Part shown: piece after piece, positions 26,458 through 35,412 of the stretch
Layout: the number at the start of each line of letters is the position of its first letter
Numbering within the stretch: position 1 is the stretch's first letter
DNA from: an uncultured Bacilli bacterium
GTDB lineage: Bacteria; Bacillota_I; Bacilli_A; RF39; UBA660
DNA: 64,000 bases
Direction: 5' to 3'
Assembly (NCBI GenBank): GCA_934167465.1
Contig: CAKPKR010000004.1
Span: 1 to 64,000, forward strand
Translations under genes and position numbers: made by a program
The notes under the pieces: model-generated
The model's database searches: none
Seen by the model: only the letters and a program-made list of their open reading frames with translations
What the model was told of the DNA's origin: nothing

Positions 26458-26631
26458 AAGAACAAAAGTGTTTTTAAGCCGTATAATCATTACGAATGAC
26501 GATGTTATAAGGTATAGAAATGATATACCTAAATGTAAAAATATAGTCATTAAAAAACCACTTATTCTTGATGCTTATATATAATTTTAAGACTGAGATG
26601 ATTTTTATGTCGCAAATCTCAGCCTTTTTTG
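26458..26631 (+). ncRNA. Candidate structured RNA ending in a terminator
   Basis: Between ppdK and the Abi remnant. Bases 26458-26477 can pair with 26550-26569 (AAGTG-TTTTTAA against TTAAAAAACCACTT, extended by AAGAA/TTCTT) to close a domain. That domain contains two hairpins: TCATT-acg-AATGA and GGTATA-gaaatga-TATACC. A terminator follows at 26589-26630 (CTGAGAT/ATCTCAG plus T run). No protein frame fits. It could be an independent small RNA or a long 3' UTR of ppdK; I do not recognise the family, and no clear promoter was found. Confidence 0.5.
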
Positions 26632-26706
26632 CATCTAAAGTAAAAATATATTAATATTTATGATAAAATATAATTATCTATTAAAAATCCAAATAGGATG
26701 GTAATT

Positions 26707-27699
26707 ATGAATAATAAACCTTTGATATTAAGGCCAATGATGAAAATATCTGATATGGTTCCTTATTTGAAAAATAAAAACATTAAATTTGAATGTTGTT
26801 CAGAACAGGATGTTGAAATATATTTAAAAGAAAATAATAACTATTATAATGTAACATAATATAAAAATAATTTTGTTAAATATCAATGTGGTGAGCTTGA
26901 AGGAAAATATATAGATTTAGATTTTGCATATTTAAAAGATTTATCTATTATAGACTATAGAACTAGACTAGTATTATTTAAAATGATAATTGATATAGAA
27001 CATTATTTAAAAATGAGAATACTAAATACTATTGAGGGAATATCAGAAGAAGATGGTTATAAAATTGTTAATTTATATTTGGAAAAAGATTTTAATGACA
27101 AGGAACGTCCTAAAAGAGTGCATGAAAGCATTAGAAAAAAAATATCAAATGAGTATTATCAAAAAATATTTTCTAAATACGATTTAGATAAAGATACTAA
27201 AATAGAAAATATACCTATTTGGGAATTCCTTGAAATAATCACATTTGGTGAATTGATTAATTTTTTTGATTTCTTTACTAAGTATTATATTTTAGACGAC
27301 AATAAATATATATTTATTTTAAGAGAAGTAAATAAACTTAGAAATGCTGTTGCTCATAATTCTTGTGTATTATGTGAGCTAGACAAAAAAGACAATACGC
27401 ATAGAGTTGATACGTTAGTTATTAATTATTTAAAAGATTGTGGCATTGGGAAAGAGAATAGAAATACTAAACTTTCTAATTCTAGAATAAGACAAATTAC
27501 CTATACTTTATATATGTTTAATATTATAGTAAGTAGTGATGGCGTAAGGAATAATGTAAAACACGATATTACAAAATTATTTTATGGAAGAATAATTTTA
27601 AATGGAAAATACTATAATAATAATGGACTATTGAAATCCATATATAATTATTTTGATAAAATTATTGAGAAAAATTATAAAGAAAATTTGGAGCAATAG
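26707..27699 (+). pseudogene. Abi_2-like (AbiD/AbiF) gene with nonsense codon
   Basis: Frame beginning MNNKPLILRPMMKISDMVPYL is broken by TAA at 26857-26859, exactly where Abi_2 proteins read NYYRLxxYxxNF (here NNYYNVT, stop, YKNNF). It then continues in the same frame to 27699. The downstream part shows the Abi_2 features DFAYLKDLSIIDYRTRLVLF, IDIEHYLKMRIL, and LREVNKLRNAVAHNSCV with the conserved RNxxAH-like motif. The family provides abortive infection against phage. A restart at 26983 would lack the N-terminal third, so the gene is probably inactive. Identity to the family is good; inactivity is inferred. Confidence 0.75.
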
Positions 27700-27700
27700 T

Positions 27701-27799
27701 TTGACATAGAAAAATATTTGTGATATATTATCTATGCAAGGAAAAAATGTTAAATCATTTTTGTAAGGGGTCTATTTTAGGATAGAGCCCTATTTTTCT
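27701..27799 (+). ncRNA. Candidate small RNA with its own promoter and terminator
   Basis: TTGACA (27701-27706) and TATATT (27724-27729), 17 bp apart and with TGA before the -10, predict a start near 27736. A hairpin (GGGxTCTAT against ATAGAxCCC, one mismatch) followed by TATTTTT ends near 27799. The predicted transcript is about 65 bases and encodes only a possible 10-residue peptide. It lies just after the Abi remnant. Confidence 0.5.
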
Positions 27800-28077
27800 A
27801 CAAAAAAATTTAAAAGAAAAAAATTAAGTCAATTAGTTGAAAAAAATATCAAAGCATTCCGAACTAAACTGTGGTACAAGTCGCAATCAAGTCTAGAAAT
27901 AATAAGTAATTTATTTAAATAATATAAAAGGTGATAATTAATTATTACTTTTTATATGTTAAGGCAGATTATATAAAACATATATGTAGTTATTTCTCAT
28001 ACTTGAATGTTTTATAGTTTGAGATTAATAATGGTATATATTTAAAATTTATTAATATACTAATAATGAATATACAA
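27800..28077. other. Non-coding AT-rich stretch, possible gene remnant
   Basis: No complete gene. A short plus-strand frame around 27820-27922 (KEKKLSQLVEKNIKAF and further to LEIISNLFK) looks protein-like and ends in TAA; it may be the tail of a decayed gene, but I cannot assign it. The rest is low-complexity AT-rich sequence without hairpins or repeats that I can support. Confidence 0.3.
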
Positions 28078-28217
28078 TTGATATTTTTGTAAAAACGTAG
28101 TATATTTATATTGCATGTAACTGTGAAAATATTTTTCGCTTCCAGGTGGTGCGACTAATAAATAATCTTGGTTGAAAATGTAGAATAACTTCATCGAATG
28201 ATGGAGTTTTCTTTTTC
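28078..28217 (+). ncRNA. Second candidate small RNA
   Basis: TTGATA (28078-28083) and TATATT (28101-28106) are 17 bp apart. The transcript would begin near 28113 and end at the terminator AACTTCATC-gaat-GATGGAGTT plus TTTTCTTTTT at 28187-28217. It would be about 105 bases, with a relatively GC-rich core around 28138-28160 (CGCTTCCAGGTGGTGCGAC). No open frame or known RNA family is recognised. Confidence 0.45.
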
Positions 28218-28290
28218 TTTATGTTATATTATATATGTAGGAAATTAAAACGATAGTTATTTATAAACGTTTAAACAATAGGAGGACGGC

Positions 28291-29766
28291 ATGAATATAA
28301 TATTTTTAAGACATGGGGAAGCTACTGACAATGTTAATGAATTATTTTCAGATAAAGAAATATATTGGTCTACTTTAACTGAAAAGGGAATAACAACAGT
28401 AAAAGAGTCGATTAAATCTTTATCAAATAATATTGATAAAATATATGTATCACCATTGCCAAGGACAATTCAAACAGCTCATTATGTGAGTGAACTATGT
28501 CCTAATACCGAGGTAATAATTGATGATAGAATACGTGAAATAAACCATGGAAAATATACCCATAAAAAAAATAATGAAGATTTAGACAACACTAGATTAA
28601 AACAAATAAATGGTGATTATTTTGTTAGGTTAGGAGAATATGGTGAAAATAACTATGATATTGAGAAAAGATTGAGCTTATTTTTAAAAGATGTAATTCA
28701 AAATAACTTTAAAGATAATACTATAATGATTGTGTCACATGGCTCTATTACCTCATATATGAAAAGAATGTTAAAAATAAAAACTCCACATATCCAAACT
28801 GGAAAAATGGAAATATTTAACGATGTTAATTTTAAACCACTATTTGATCATATAAAAAAATTAGAAAAAATCAAAAAAGCAAAAATAAATAGTAGAATAG
28901 TTCAAGTGAAAAATTTAAATATTAATCCTTTATTAAAGAAAAACTTATTGAAATTAGCTAAAGAATTTAATACTATCGAACTTAATGATCAAGTATTTAA
29001 TAAGTATATAGAAGGATTTAATATAAATGAATTAATTCAAATAACTAATCAAAAATTAGAAGGAAATCTTATTTTAATATGTTTTTATGATGATTTTGAA
29101 AATTTTGCTGATCTTTGGATGAACCATTATTTAAATATAGGAATTAAAAATTTTGTTCTCGTAGATAATAATTCTCAAGATAAAACAACTGAAATATTAA
29201 AAAAATATTCAAAAAAAGCAAATATTTCATTTTGGAAAACAAGAAAAAAAGTTGATCATTATAATATATGTGGATTAAATCAAAAGTTATTTGAAATTTA
29301 TGGAATAGGGAAAAATTATTTAGTAGTAAATTCAAATGAATTATTTATTTACAAGAATTATAAAGACGTGAAAATAAGTGAATTTATTGAAAAAGAAAAA
29401 TTGACAAGTTGTAAGTCATTAATACTTGATGTATATAGTAATAATAAACAAGAAGATTATAAATATGTTGACAAAGGAACATATAAAAAGACATCGACTT
29501 TTTATGGACAAAGATTTTATGGTGGACCATATTTGCGTGTGCTTGGAATAAATTCAAATCTTCAAAAAATACCATTAATAAAATATAAAGGCAAAGAAGT
29601 TTTGATAAATAATCATTATTATTATCCATTCGAAATAAATAATAATGCAAAATTATGTACCTATTTATTACGTTATCAATTTCTGATAGATAATAAACAA
29701 GATAAATCAACATTTTACAATGATGAAATATCAATATTAATAGATGATTTAGATTTTGAATTTTAA
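28291..29766 (+). CDS. Histidine phosphatase-glycosyltransferase fusion
   Basis: 491 residues in two parts. Residues 1-190 are a phosphoglycerate-mutase-like histidine phosphatase: LRHGEATDN with the phospho-accepting His8, SPLPRTIQTA, and VSHGS with the second catalytic His near 150. From about 250, LICFYDDFENFADLWMNHYLNIGIKNFVLVDNNSQDKTTEIL matches glycosyltransferases of the GT2_4/GT92-like type, with YLVVNSNELFIY where a DxD is usual. A strong AGGAGG precedes the ATG. The pairing suggests coupled processing of a sugar phosphate and its transfer, but no substrate is known. The glycosyltransferase half may be inactive because its acidic motif is NSNE. Confidence 0.75.
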   Translation: MNIIFLRHGEATDNVNELFSDKEIYWSTLTEKGITTVKESIKSLSNNIDKIYVSPLPRTIQTAHYVSELCPNTEVIIDDRIREINHGKYTHKKNNEDLDNTRLKQINGDYFVRLGEYGENNYDIEKRLSLFLKDVIQNNFKDNTIMIVSHGSITSYMKRMLKIKTPHIQTGKMEIFNDVNFKPLFDHIKKLEKIKKAKINSRIVQVKNLNINPLLKKNLLKLAKEFNTIELNDQVFNKYIEGFNINELIQITNQKLEGNLILICFYDDFENFADLWMNHYLNIGIKNFVLVDNNSQDKTTEILKKYSKKANISFWKTRKKVDHYNICGLNQKLFEIYGIGKNYLVVNSNELFIYKNYKDVKISEFIEKEKLTSCKSLILDVYSNNKQEDYKYVDKGTYKKTSTFYGQRFYGGPYLRVLGINSNLQKIPLIKYKGKEVLINNHYYYPFEINNNAKLCTYLLRYQFLIDNKQDKSTFYNDEISILIDDLDFEF

Positions 29767-29786
29767 AATAGAAAAAGAGTGATAAA

Positions 29787-30779
29787 ATGGTAGATTACAT
29801 TAATAATCTAATAAAAAAATTTAATTATGATGTAAATTATTATGAAAAAAACATACCAGACAAGAGTATGTTTCTGATTAATCTTAAAAATCTAATTAAA
29901 GATATGACAAAAACAATTTATGAAACAAATGATATTACACTGAAAAATGAAAATACTAAAAAGTTAAGTCGATATTATGATTTATTATATTATATAAATG
30001 AAAAAGAAGACAAAGGGACAATGTATGTTCTTGATAATGAAATAGCTTCTTTACCACCTGTATATATCGTTGACCAAAAACCAGAGTTATTCGAAATAGA
30101 TTATAATTTATTGAGTGATATTGATATTAGTCAAGGATTGACAGAAGAACAAGCAAAAGAGTTGTTAAGATGGACAGTAAGCAATACTAGAGAAAACTTA
30201 AATATATCAAATAGTGACAATAAAGAAGATGTTTATGAAAATTGTTTTTTAGGTGGGACATGCGGATTTTCTCAATTTTCCTCTTTGTATCCACTTCAAA
30301 AGTTAGGGTTAACTATAACTATAAATAATATGAGTTCTTTGAATAATTATGGGCACGCGTTTGGAACAGTGATTATTCCTATAAATAAAAATGGAAATGT
30401 TGTTAATAAACGTTATTTAATAGATTGTACATATAATCAGTTTTTTGGTATTCCAAATAATGTTGTCAGTAGGTATATAGGTGATAAACCTGATGCTGGT
30501 TTCTTTGTTGCCCAAGATGAAGAAAAGATAGAGTTTGCTAAAGAACTACTAAAAAATGGATTTGTTGAAGCAAGTTTGAGTAATTTAGAAAAATATTTGA
30601 AACCTTTTTATGCTATGTCACTTTCAAAAGAAGAAATTGGCCAAATTGATACGAAATTTTCTAAAATAGATATTATAGATTTATTAGAAAATCATCAAAG
30701 AGAGTTTGATTATACTGAAGAAGAATTTGTTGATTGGGGAATGAATTTAGATACCAGGTTTAATTCAAAGAAACTTTAA
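29787..30779 (+). CDS. Unknown protein with Cys-His-Asp catalytic-like triad
   Basis: 330 residues, no signal peptide. The central part has FLGGTCGFSQFSSLYPLQKLG (Cys159), NNYGHAFGTVIIP (His190) and RYLIDCTYNQFF (Asp213). Order, spacing and flanking strands resemble the papain/transglutaminase-like fold. This would be a peptidase, acyltransferase or transglutaminase. The N-terminal 120 residues are helical and unassigned. It follows the fusion gene by 20 bases and is probably in the same transcript. Family not recognised; the triad is visible but function is inference. Confidence 0.6.
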   Translation: MVDYINNLIKKFNYDVNYYEKNIPDKSMFLINLKNLIKDMTKTIYETNDITLKNENTKKLSRYYDLLYYINEKEDKGTMYVLDNEIASLPPVYIVDQKPELFEIDYNLLSDIDISQGLTEEQAKELLRWTVSNTRENLNISNSDNKEDVYENCFLGGTCGFSQFSSLYPLQKLGLTITINNMSSLNNYGHAFGTVIIPINKNGNVVNKRYLIDCTYNQFFGIPNNVVSRYIGDKPDAGFFVAQDEEKIEFAKELLKNGFVEASLSNLEKYLKPFYAMSLSKEEIGQIDTKFSKIDIIDLLENHQREFDYTEEEFVDWGMNLDTRFNSKKL

Positions 30780-30845
30780 TAAAAGTATTGTTTTTTCTAA
30801 CAAAATATTGTAGCATAGAACATAAATAAAAGATTGGATGATATT

Positions 30846-31550
30846 ATGGAAATTATTAAACAAAATAATGAATCAGGTACAAAAGATATTTCTTTGAAAG
30901 AAAATAATAAAAAACTATCATTTTTCTTTGGTAGAAATGGTGATTTATATTGGAAAATTGATAATATGTTTGATATAGAAAAAACTTATGAAAGTTTTGT
31001 TCCAAAGTTTAATTCTTTTATAATAACAACGGAAAATTTTATGTTATATTCTATATTTGAACAATTGTATTTAGACATCAAGAATATTAATATTTCCGAT
31101 AAAAAAAAATATGACTTTCCTCCATATGTAGAAACAGATGAAGAAAAAATTGAATATATAAAACATAAAAAAGAAATAAAAAAAAATTATCGTAGGTTAA
31201 ATATTTCAAACTATAATGAACTATTTGATGAAGAAAATAAAATAATTACTTGGTATTCTGATGAAGTAGCCCATGAAGTATCTAATATTTTAAAAATCAA
31301 AAAAATGAAAGATATATTTAAAGTATCATTTTATACTCAACCGGATATAGAAGGTTATGACAAAGAAGATAATTGGTTAGGCGGAATAACAGTCAGAATT
31401 AGAAATTCTGGAAGTAGATATAGTCCATTTAATATTCCATTTATGAGGATGTATAATAGACTTCAAGAATTAGAAAATATATATGATATTGGACATCAAT
31501 ACCATATAGAAGAATATTTGTATTCTAAACAAAAAGTATTAAAAAAATAA
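30846..31550 (+). CDS. Hypothetical protein
   Basis: 234 residues; I do not recognise it. Soluble, with no membrane or signal segment. The N-terminus (NKKLSFFFGRNGDLYWKIDN) looks like a beta-rich start. The middle is charged (ETDEEKIEYIKHKKEIKKNYRRL). A TTG at 30834 is in frame, but ATG at 30846 is the more usual start. It lies 66 bases after the triad protein gene and 12 before the next gene, in an accessory stretch of small unassigned genes. Confidence 0.6.
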   Translation: MEIIKQNNESGTKDISLKENNKKLSFFFGRNGDLYWKIDNMFDIEKTYESFVPKFNSFIITTENFMLYSIFEQLYLDIKNINISDKKKYDFPPYVETDEEKIEYIKHKKEIKKNYRRLNISNYNELFDEENKIITWYSDEVAHEVSNILKIKKMKDIFKVSFYTQPDIEGYDKEDNWLGGITVRIRNSGSRYSPFNIPFMRMYNRLQELENIYDIGHQYHIEEYLYSKQKVLKK

Positions 31551-31562
31551 AGGAATAATGAT

Positions 31563-32633
31563 ATGTATAATATATGTGTAGAAGATAATAGAAAAACAAT
31601 TGTTAATCAATTAAAAAAATATGATATTTTGAATTTATTTAAAAACAAAGATGAAATGATTATTTGGATAACGGAACTAAATGAATTACAAATTAATAAC
31701 TTTTTAAATTTAAACATTAATCCAGAAAAAATAAAGTTTGATTCAAAATTATTGATTGATAAAAATCTATTAAATCAATTAGATTACATAAAAAAAGTAA
31801 ATGCAATTGCCAGTATTGATAATGCAGAAGGTTGCTACCACCTATTTGAATATTTAATAAGAGAAGAATTTTTAGAAAGTGAAAAATTCTATCAAGACAT
31901 AGAAACTTAAAAAAAGATGGAATCTGCTAGAACAGGATTATGGATTATTGGAGATCCAGTATTTATTAATAGTCCTTACCATGATGAAGACTTTGAACTA
32001 TTAGCTACAGTAAAAGATACAAGTGATAAAAAATTTGATTATGTAGTTTGTGATGCTATTGCAACAGTGGCTGGTAATATAGATTCAATAAGAAGTGAAT
32101 ACCATAGACAAGATTTACAAACAATTGTTAAATATGGATCTAGTGCATTACAATTATCTCATTCTTATCCTGAAAGATGTATTAATTATTTAGCTACTAA
32201 TCCCGTGTCATTAAATGATAATTATCATTTAGAAAATATGGAAATATTAGCCCAAAATGTTGATATTGGTAATTTCTTATATGCTGTTATGACTGATAAA
32301 AAAACAATAAAAAAAGATAATTATAGAAGAATAATTAGAGAAATGATTGATAATAAAAATAATAAAGCATATGTGTTTCTAGTTTGTTATTATGCCGTTG
32401 GTGCGGATAAAGCAAAAATGGCTCAAAATATTTTAGAACATAATTATTTCTATGAAATAAATGAATCCTATGATATTAAAAACTTAATAGAAAAAGTTGA
32501 TGAAAGAATAAATACAATAAATGGTGATTTTAAAGAAACCGATAATTATAAAATCGAATGTAATGATTCAATCAATCCAATGAGTAAAACAAAAAAATTA
32601 ATCAAAAAAATATTTAAGAAACAATGTAAATAA
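31563..32633 (+). pseudogene. Probable stop-interrupted hypothetical gene
   Basis: Two frames, 31563-31910 and 31917-32633, are in the same phase and separated only by TAA at 31908-31910 plus two codons. The second frame has no ribosome binding site before its ATG. The simplest reading is one 356-codon gene with a nonsense mutation in an A-rich stretch. The second part has recurring ARTGLWIIGDP, HRQDLQTIVKYGSSALQL and NYHLENMEILAQN segments, suggesting helical repeats. Function unknown. Two separate proteins or stop-codon read-through remain possible. Confidence 0.5.
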
Positions 32634-32638
32634 TTGTA

Positions 32639-32667
32639 AAAAGAATTGAATAACAATTCTTTTTTTT
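32639..32667 (+). terminator. Terminator after 32633
   Basis: AAGAATTG (32641-32648) and CAATTCTT (32654-32661) with a five-base loop and a long T run. Confidence 0.88.
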
Positions 32668-32689
32668 ATATAATAAATGTGGTGATGGT

Positions 32690-33589
32690 ATGAAAGTAAT
32701 TTGTATAGGACATGCGGCCTATGATATAACAATTCCTGTTGAAAAATTTATAACAGAAAATACAAAAAATAGATTAGAAGGAATATTAGAATGTGGTGGA
32801 GGACCTGCTAATAATGCCGCATATCTGTTAGGTAAATGGGGTATGGATGTAACATTTATGGGTGTTATTGGTAATGATGAATACGGTAAATATATAAAAA
32901 AAGAACTAGAGAGCGTTAATGTTGACACCAGATATATTCAAGTGAATGATCGATATAAAACTACATCTAGTTTTATAATTGCTAATATGTCTACAGGTAG
33001 TAGAACAATATTAACATATAGATCAAACAAATTAAAACTAACCGATGTGAATATTGATTTTAGACCAGACATAATATTAGTTGATGGTCAAGAACCAGAA
33101 ATGTCAAAAAAAATAATAAAAGAAAATCCAAATGCAATAAGTATAATAGATGCTGGAAGATCAACTGATGAAATAATAGAACTTGCTAAAATGGTAGACT
33201 ATGTTGTTTGTTCAAAAGAATTTGCTGAAACAGTAGCTGATTTTAAATTCGATGACAGAGATGATTATTCATATGATTTAATATGCCAAGCTTTAAAACA
33301 AGAATTTAATGGAAAAATTGTTGTAACATTGGAAGATAAAGGCTGTGTTTACGAAATAAATGATCATTTTAAAAAAGTACCAGGGATTAAAATGGATGCA
33401 ATCGATACAACTGGAGCAGGTGATATTTTCCATGGAGCATTTACTTATGGAATCGCAAAAAAATTACCATTAGAAGAAACATTAAAGTTTGCTAATATAG
33501 TTGCAGGATTATCTGTTACTAGATTAGGTAGTAAAAACTCAATGTTTACTTTAGAAGAAATAAAGGAAAAAATGAATGAGTGTAAATAA
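32690..33589 (+). CDS. PfkB-family carbohydrate kinase
   Basis: Ribokinase-like sugar or nucleoside kinase, 299 residues. Substrate side: CGGGPANNAAYLLGKWG. The lid-strand region is VDTRYIQVNDRYKTTSSFI. The ATP/anion-hole signature IDTTGAGDIFHGAF contains the catalytic aspartate of GAGD. GTGATGG precedes the ATG. Candidate substrates include ribose, fructose, a deoxy-sugar acid or a nucleoside; sequence alone does not decide. It overlaps the Smr gene by 14 bases. Confidence 0.9.
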   Translation: MKVICIGHAAYDITIPVEKFITENTKNRLEGILECGGGPANNAAYLLGKWGMDVTFMGVIGNDEYGKYIKKELESVNVDTRYIQVNDRYKTTSSFIIANMSTGSRTILTYRSNKLKLTDVNIDFRPDIILVDGQEPEMSKKIIKENPNAISIIDAGRSTDEIIELAKMVDYVVCSKEFAETVADFKFDDRDDYSYDLICQALKQEFNGKIVVTLEDKGCVYEINDHFKKVPGIKMDAIDTTGAGDIFHGAFTYGIAKKLPLEETLKFANIVAGLSVTRLGSKNSMFTLEEIKEKMNECK

Positions 33590-33839
33590 CATATTTACCA
33601 AGAATTTGCCTAGTTTGGATTTGCACGGAGAAACAAGAGATACTGCTAGAGTATTAATCAATGATTTTATAAGAGATAACATTAAAATGAAAAATGATAA
33701 AATTTTAATTATTCACGGTATTGGAACCGGAATATTAAAAAAAGAAACACAAGTTGTTTTATCTGATAATAAAAACGTCATAGAATATGGTTTAGATTAT
33801 ATGAATGAGGGGAGTACGATTGTTCGTCTTAAAATTTGA
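33576..33839 (+). CDS. Stand-alone Smr-domain protein
   Basis: 87 residues forming a single Smr (small MutS-related) domain: SLDLHGETRDTARVLINDFI (the LDLHG motif) and KILIIHGIGTGILKK (the HGxGxG motif), ending GSTIVRLKI. Smr domains act as nucleases on DNA or, in some proteins, cleave mRNA at stalled ribosomes. No MutS2 ATPase part is attached. Translationally coupled to the kinase gene upstream through the overlap. Confidence 0.85.
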   Translation: MSVNNIFTKNLPSLDLHGETRDTARVLINDFIRDNIKMKNDKILIIHGIGTGILKKETQVVLSDNKNVIEYGLDYMNEGSTIVRLKI

Positions 33840-33944
33840 CTTTTTCCTTAAAAAGTGGTATATTTTATATATCAACAAAGAAGTGCATTTTTATTTAAAA
33901 ATAAGTGATTTATTGACTTTTTTCAAAAGAATGTTCGTTTAAAG

Positions 33945-33973
33945 TTGACAAATCAATTATTGTGTGATAGTAT
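33945..33973 (+). promoter_or_regulatory. Promoter of the surface protein gene at 34006
   Basis: TTGACA (33945-33950) and TAGTAT (33968-33973), 17 bp apart with TGA before the -10. A GGGGGAG ribosome binding site follows in the leader. Confidence 0.8.
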
Positions 33974-34005
33974 AGTCGACATAAATTCGAAAAGGGGGAG
34001 TATTT

Positions 34006-35385
34006 ATGTATACTGAACAAACAAATTTTTCTATTAAGAATGTAATTTTACAATTCTTATTTGTAGCCTTATTTATATTTATATTAATTTGGCTATTTCC
34101 ATTAAAAAGTGATTTAAAGAAAGCAGTTGATAGTGTAAAAACTACTGATTTAACTGTTCTTACAGATCGTATTTTTAATGAAAACATTATTTCAATGAAA
34201 GATGCAGCTAAGAGTTATTATACAACTTCAAGATTACCAAAAAATGTTGGTGATAAAGTTAAGATGACTTTGGGTGAAATGTTAGAAAAGAAAATAATTT
34301 TACCTTTCACTGACAAAGATGGCAAAACTTGTAGTTTAACTGATTCATATGTTGAAATAACAAAATATGATGAAGAATTTATAATGAAAGTTAATTTAAA
34401 ATGTGGTGAAGAAGAAAACTATTTATTAGTTTATATGGGCTGCTATGATTATTGTTCTACAACATTATGTGAAAAAAACACAGCAGATGTTAAAAGTCCG
34501 ACAATTTATTCAGTAAAAAAAATTACTGAAGAAAAAGTAATTAAAAACGAAACACCAGTTATAAACAATAACAATGTTATTAACAATAATAATGTTATTA
34601 ATAACAATACTACAATCATTAATCCAACACCACAACCAACTCCTGATCCAAAACCAAGTCCAGAACCTACACCAGATCCTAAACCAACAATTGAATATTT
34701 ATACGAATATAAGAAAACAACTGATGGACATTATAAAGAAACTAATTGGTCTGATTGGTCAACAACAGAAGTTAGTGCATCTAACACAAGAGCCGTTAGA
34801 ATTAAAACTGTAAGAGAAAAAGTATTAAAAGGATATAATGTTAAAAAAGGTTATGATTATAGTAAACCTATTTATACAACTAAAGTTGTTAATACTGGTA
34901 CTGAAACTATGTTAACTTGTGATAAATGGGAATATGTTTCAGCTGGTACATCAAAACAATATAATGGTGAATGGCAATATGCTGGATTAGTAACTTTATA
35001 TTCTGTACCAACAAATACTGATACAGTTAAATATGAATTTGTTAGATTTACTGATGAAACTTGTTCAAACTCTTGTAGTTCAACAACAGGTATGATTTAT
35101 AAAAAATATGTTGCTGGAAGTTCAAGCGTAGATTTATCTACATATGAATGTACTAGTTCATCTTATAAAACTATAACATTATCAACAACAGTTAAATCAA
35201 TTACTGGTTATGAAACTTATGTAATAGACAAAGAACCTGTTTATGAAACTGTTACTAAAAAATATTATAGTTATAAAACTAGAGAATATATTCAAGGTAC
35301 AACTGATGTTAAATGGAGTAAATACAATGATACTACTTTATTAACAACTGGATATAAATATACTGGAAATAAAAAGCAAAAATAA
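34006..35385 (+). CDS. Membrane-anchored extracellular protein with Pro-rich linker
   Basis: 459 residues. One transmembrane helix at about 17-35 (FLFVALFIFILIWLF) is followed by a small domain with SMKDAAKSYYTTSRLPKNVGDKV and six cysteines (CSLTD, CGEE, CYDYCSTTLC). An Asn-rich run then leads into a Pro/Thr/Asp linker at about 206-226. The C-terminal 230 residues are rich in Tyr/Thr/Ser with further cysteines (CDKWEY, CSNSCSS, YECTSS) and paired YETVTKKYYSYKT and DVKWSKYNDTT segments. Presumably anchored at the membrane and crossing the wall through the linker. Family unknown. Forms a unit with 35413. Confidence 0.7.
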   Translation: MYTEQTNFSIKNVILQFLFVALFIFILIWLFPLKSDLKKAVDSVKTTDLTVLTDRIFNENIISMKDAAKSYYTTSRLPKNVGDKVKMTLGEMLEKKIILPFTDKDGKTCSLTDSYVEITKYDEEFIMKVNLKCGEEENYLLVYMGCYDYCSTTLCEKNTADVKSPTIYSVKKITEEKVIKNETPVINNNNVINNNNVINNNTTIINPTPQPTPDPKPSPEPTPDPKPTIEYLYEYKKTTDGHYKETNWSDWSTTEVSASNTRAVRIKTVREKVLKGYNVKKGYDYSKPIYTTKVVNTGTETMLTCDKWEYVSAGTSKQYNGEWQYAGLVTLYSVPTNTDTVKYEFVRFTDETCSNSCSSTTGMIYKKYVAGSSSVDLSTYECTSSSYKTITLSTTVKSITGYETYVIDKEPVYETVTKKYYSYKTREYIQGTTDVKWSKYNDTTLLTTGYKYTGNKKQK

Positions 35386-35412
35386 TATATTAAAGATGAA
35401 AGGGGTAATACT

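Noticed and set aside
34561..34620. Short Asn-rich tandem repeat as a possible CRISPR or VNTR
   Set aside because: AACAATAATGTTATT-type repeats are in frame and encode an Asn/Val/Ile linker; spacing is not CRISPR-like and no spacers exist. No CRISPR array was found anywhere in the window.
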